In this document: in pieces, positions 61,433 through 64,000 of the stretch
Layout of the letters: each line of letters opens with the position of its first letter
Position numbering within the stretch: the first letter of the stretch is position 1
Origin: Psychrobacillus sp042944905
GTDB lineage: Bacteria > Bacillota > Bacilli > Bacillales_A > Planococcaceae
Direction of reading: 5' to 3'
NCBI RefSeq assembly: GCF_042944905.1
Contig: NZ_CP168496.1
Location: 2,604,001-2,668,000, forward strand
Length of the DNA: 64,000 bases
The notes under the pieces: generated by a model
The model's input: the letters and a program-made list of their open reading frames with translations, nothing else
What the model was told of the DNA's origin: nothing
Database searches by the model: none
Position numbers and translations under genes: made by a program

Positions 61433-62652
61433 TAAATTCCACTCCCATTGATAGTTAGTTGAATATATTCTTGTAAATATTCATTAAATTTATCACTTTT
61501 ATCATATAATTCTCTTGCACGATTTTTACAATGAGTGGAGTAGATTAATTTTCCTTGTTCTTTTACTTTTTCTATTGAATTTATTAGTCCCTTAATATCC
61601 CCTTTTTCAACTATAAACCCTGAATTTGTGTCTATACTTTCTACACTACCACCCGTTTCAAATGTAATAACTGGTGTACCGCAAGCTAACGCTTCCAAGT
61701 TTACGGTCGGAAAATTATCTTCTAATGTTGGATTAATAAATACATCTGCAGCTGAATATATTTTAGCTAGTTCTTTAATATTATTGGTTTTATTTATCCC
61801 CAAGACATTTTTGGGTAATAGTTTTTTTTGTTTTTCTGTTACTCCAACTAATACTATAATTTCATTAGCCTTAATTCGACTTGATAATTCTAAAAAATAT
61901 TCAAATCCTTTCTTTCTACTCCAAATACTTGCTACGCCTAAAATAATAAATTTTCCTTCAAGATTATTTTTTTCTCTGAAGTTGTTCTTTGTGGATTGAA
62001 ATACATTAAGGTCAATCCCGTTATTAATTACTTTGACTGGATAATCTCTTAAATATGATTCTTGCACCAAGTTCGCTAACCATTTAGATGGTGTTATAAT
62101 AGTTAAATTCTTAACTCCATTAAAAATATCTTTTTTCTTAAAATAATTTACTTTCGAATTATCAATAAATGCACTAGCTGGATATGAGTTTTTCTCAGGG
62201 CAATCGCTACATCCTGTTTTCCACTTTTTACATCCCGTATAGTCAAAATGAGTACAGTGCCCTGTAAATGCCCAACAATCATGTAGTGTCCAAATGATAG
62301 GCTTATTAGCTTTCTTTAGATAATCAAATAACAATTCAATATTAATATAGTACCCATGAATGTTATGAAGATGAATTACATCGGGATTAAACTCTTCTAC
62401 CTTTTTAATAAATTCCATAGTAGCTTTCTTAGATCCAAATCCATGTTTATCATAAATTCTTGTTAAAGCAACATGCGTATAGTTATCATACTTCGTTCCA
62501 ATTTTTATTGCTGTGTCGCAATTCTTAGGGTTATCCCTACCATATGATATATAACTTTCATGCCCTTGTTCAATCAAGATATTATGAATGTCCGTTGCTA
62601 TTCTACCAGTGCTCCCTATCCCACAAACCGAGTTAATTTGTATTACTTTCAC
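61432..62652 (-). CDS. Glycosyltransferase family 4 (GT-B), second
   Basis: 406 residues from a GTG at 62652 that overlaps the stop of capG; the GTG at 62667 would add GNKL. VKVIQINSVCGIGSTGRIA opens the protein, VIHLHNIHGYYI and WTLHDCWAFTGHCTHFDYTG follow, then a cysteine cluster (GCKKWKTGCSDCP), ASIWSRKKGFEYFLELS and NPTLEDNFPTVNLEALACGT (EX7E). It probably follows or precedes addition of the FucNAc residue; specificity unknown. Confidence 0.9.
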   Translation of the reverse strand: MKVIQINSVCGIGSTGRIATDIHNILIEQGHESYISYGRDNPKNCDTAIKIGTKYDNYTHVALTRIYDKHGFGSKKATMEFIKKVEEFNPDVIHLHNIHGYYINIELLFDYLKKANKPIIWTLHDCWAFTGHCTHFDYTGCKKWKTGCSDCPEKNSYPASAFIDNSKVNYFKKKDIFNGVKNLTIITPSKWLANLVQESYLRDYPVKVINNGIDLNVFQSTKNNFREKNNLEGKFIILGVASIWSRKKGFEYFLELSSRIKANEIIVLVGVTEKQKKLLPKNVLGINKTNNIKELAKIYSAADVFINPTLEDNFPTVNLEALACGTPVITFETGGSVESIDTNSGFIVEKGDIKGLINSIEKVKEQGKLIYSTHCKNRARELYDKSDKFNEYLQEYIQLTINGSGI

Positions 62653-63779
62653 TAATTTGTTCCCCACACAACTCTATTTATATAATCTGTATATGACAAG
62701 ATAATTCTAAGTACTTTATCTGACACATTAGGCATATTATAATCCCGAACATACCTTAGTGTGTCTTTTTCTTGTGATTCCAAAATCTCAAGGCTCTGTA
62801 ATATTCTTTCTCTCTTCAAACCCACCATCATAACCGATGCTTCTTCCATCGCTTCTGGTCTTTCATGAGCTTGTCTAATATTAAGTGCCCTAAACCCTAA
62901 AATAGAAGACTCTTCACTAATCGTTCCACTATCACTTAATACTGCTTTAGCTTTAATTTGAAGTTTTACATAATCATTAAATCCTATAGGTTTGATTGTT
63001 TTTACCAATGAATTAAACTTTATGCCTAGAGCATTAATCATATTTCTAGTTCTAGGATGTGTACTTACGATTACAGGCATATTATACTTTTCTGCAATTG
63101 AATTCAAACTTTCAACTAAATCTAGGAAATTAGTTTCAGAATTAATATTTTCTTCTCTGTGTGCAGACACTACAAAATACTTTCCTTCTTCAAGGTTTAA
63201 AAGCTCCAGTACATCAGCTTTTTCAATATCATCTTTTCTTGAATTGAGTACCTCAAACATTGGACTTCCAGTTTTAATAATCCGATCTGCCGGGAGTCCT
63301 TCTCTTAACAAATATTCTCTTGCGATATCACTATAAGTTAAGTTAATATCAGCTGTATGATCGACAATTTTTCTATTTGTTTCTTCTGGTACTCTTTGAT
63401 CAAAACATCTATTACCCGCTTCCATATGGAAAATTGGAATATGTCTTCTCTTCGCTGCAATCGCACATAAACAGCTATTCGTATCCCCTAGAACTAAAAA
63501 GGCCTCTGGTTGAACTTCTTCTAGAATTGGATCAATCTTAATTAGAATGTTTCCTACTGTCTCAATGGCTGTTCCAGTTGCAGCATTCAAAAAATAATCC
63601 GGTTTCTTTAAATTAAAATCTTTAAAGAACACTTCATTTAATTCATAATCATAGTTTTGACCAGTATGAACAAGTATATGTTCAATTGCATTTGATTCTT
63701 CTAATTTTTTAATTACAGCTGATAATCGTATAATCTCTGGTCTAGTACCGACTACCGTCATAACTTTTAATTTCTTCAT
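62652..63779 (-). CDS. capG: CapG/FnlC-type UDP-N-acetyl sugar 2-epimerase
   Basis: 375 residues of the non-hydrolysing UDP-GlcNAc 2-epimerase fold. VVGTRPEIIRLSAVI, VHTGQNYDYELNEVFF, VLGDTNSCLCAIAAKR, FHMEAGNRCFDQRVPEE and SDSGTISEESSILGF are seen. The sequence matches Cap5G/WbjD, which makes UDP-N-acetyl-L-fucosamine from the talo isomer, better than MnaA/WecB. The CapF-like gene just upstream supports this. Confidence 0.9.
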   Translation of the reverse strand: MKKLKVMTVVGTRPEIIRLSAVIKKLEESNAIEHILVHTGQNYDYELNEVFFKDFNLKKPDYFLNAATGTAIETVGNILIKIDPILEEVQPEAFLVLGDTNSCLCAIAAKRRHIPIFHMEAGNRCFDQRVPEETNRKIVDHTADINLTYSDIAREYLLREGLPADRIIKTGSPMFEVLNSRKDDIEKADVLELLNLEEGKYFVVSAHREENINSETNFLDLVESLNSIAEKYNMPVIVSTHPRTRNMINALGIKFNSLVKTIKPIGFNDYVKLQIKAKAVLSDSGTISEESSILGFRALNIRQAHERPEAMEEASVMMVGLKRERILQSLEILESQEKDTLRYVRDYNMPNVSDKVLRIILSYTDYINRVVWGTN

Positions 63780-63781
63780 AG

Positions 63782-64000
63782 TTATACCTCCAAGTAGTAA
63801 GTATCTGGATTTTCAGGATTAAAACATTCATTTACCCACATAACAGTGACCATATCACTATTACCAATGTTTACAATCGAGTGTGTGTATCCTACAGGAA
63901 TATCGACCACTTGAAGTTTTTCCCCACTTACGCGGTATTCAATAATATCTGCTGAATGAAATTCTCTAAATCTAATAAGCCCTTCCCCACTAACTACTAG
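63782..64000 (-). CDS. capF: CapF/FnlB-type reductase, C-terminal cupin part (cut by window edge)
   Basis: The last 72 codons before a TAA at 63782-63784, two bases from the capG ATG. The frame reads VVSGEGLIRFREFHSADIIE then YRVSGEKLQVVDIPVGYTHS and VTVMWVNECFNPENPDTYYL, matching the cupin domain that ends CapF-type bifunctional reductases of UDP-L-FucNAc synthesis. The ribosome site of capG (GGAGGTATAACT) overlaps its end. The rest lies outside the window. Confidence 0.85.
   Translation of the reverse strand, partial: LVVSGEGLIRFREFHSADIIEYRVSGEKLQVVDIPVGYTHSIVNIGNSDMVTVMWVNECFNPENPDTYYLEV

Noticed and set aside
1..64000. tRNA or rRNA genes
   Set aside because: No cloverleaf with a TTCGANNC arm and no rRNA sequence was recognised by eye; a tRNAscan run could confirm this.

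Overview
The window looks like chromosomal backbone of a spore-forming, low-GC Bacillales bacterium. I infer the Planococcaceae (Psychrobacillus- or Lysinibacillus-like), but the genus is a guess. The main reason is gene order. From about 1 to 53 kb the genes follow, from memory, the yug-yus arc of Bacillus subtilis: yugE, patB, yuxJ, pbpD, yufK, mrpABCDEFG, pepA(yuiE), yuiD, yuiB, yuiA, ndh(yumB), yutM, yutI, yuzD, yutJ, yuzB, yutF, yutE, yutD, lipA, yunB, yunD, yunE, yunF, sufCDSUB, metNPQ, yusE, yusF, gcvH, yusI and fadN-fadA-fadE. A yunB-type sporulation gene and a perfect FadR-type operator agree with this. No rRNA, tRNA or CRISPR was found.

Layout. 0-9 kb: end of a sodium:neurotransmitter-type symporter, an XRE regulator, yugE/patB, a lipoprotein cyclophilin gene split by a fresh IS4-family insertion, an MFS transporter and the class A penicillin-binding protein pbpD. 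10-16 kb: the seven-gene Mrp cation/proton antiporter operon, every junction overlapping. 16-30 kb: pepA, yuiD/B/A, two type II NADH dehydrogenase-like flavoproteins, small Fe-S and thiol proteins, and yutF/yutE/yutD-lipA. 30-38 kb: yunB/D/E/F and the suf Fe-S assembly operon. 39-46 kb: an IS3-family element, a NERD-domain gene, and the methionine ABC importer behind an S-box (SAM-I) riboswitch. 46-53 kb: gcvH, an ArsC/Spx-like protein and the fatty-acid beta-oxidation operon behind a FadR box. 53-57 kb: a thioredoxin-like gene, a STAS protein, a 5'-3' exonuclease and a FAD oxidoreductase. 57-64 kb: IS3 and IS66 remnants, then a surface-polysaccharide locus (acyltransferase, two glycosyltransferases, CapG-type epimerase, end of a CapF-type reductase) that runs off the right edge and probably makes UDP-N-acetyl-L-fucosamine.

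The most unusual content is non-coding. (1) A structured repeat, here called R1, occurs five times. Each copy starts a few bases after the stop of a plus-strand gene, between convergent genes and on the same strand. Its terminator-like hairpin keeps its apex while both arms of the base change together from copy to copy, and a second hairpin shows the same covariation. (2) Longer copies carry extra modules, R2 and R3. (3) An 82-bp satellite, built from about four 20-21-bp subunits, occurs at 40.7 kb and, inverted, at 45.8 kb. (4) A 33-bp repeat (GCGACGAG...GCAGGAGCA) is amplified at 9.2 and 53.6 kb and interleaved with covarying hairpins at 47.4 kb. At 53.6 kb it separates a gene from a second copy of its own last 38 bases and its terminator. 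None of these resembles an annotated element I can name, apart from the R2 type, which recalls a dispersed Bacillales intergenic repeat.

Functional links: suf, yutM, yutI and lipA connect Fe-S assembly to lipoate synthesis, and lipoate is used by GcvH in this window. Mrp and the NADH dehydrogenases connect respiration to sodium and pH homeostasis.
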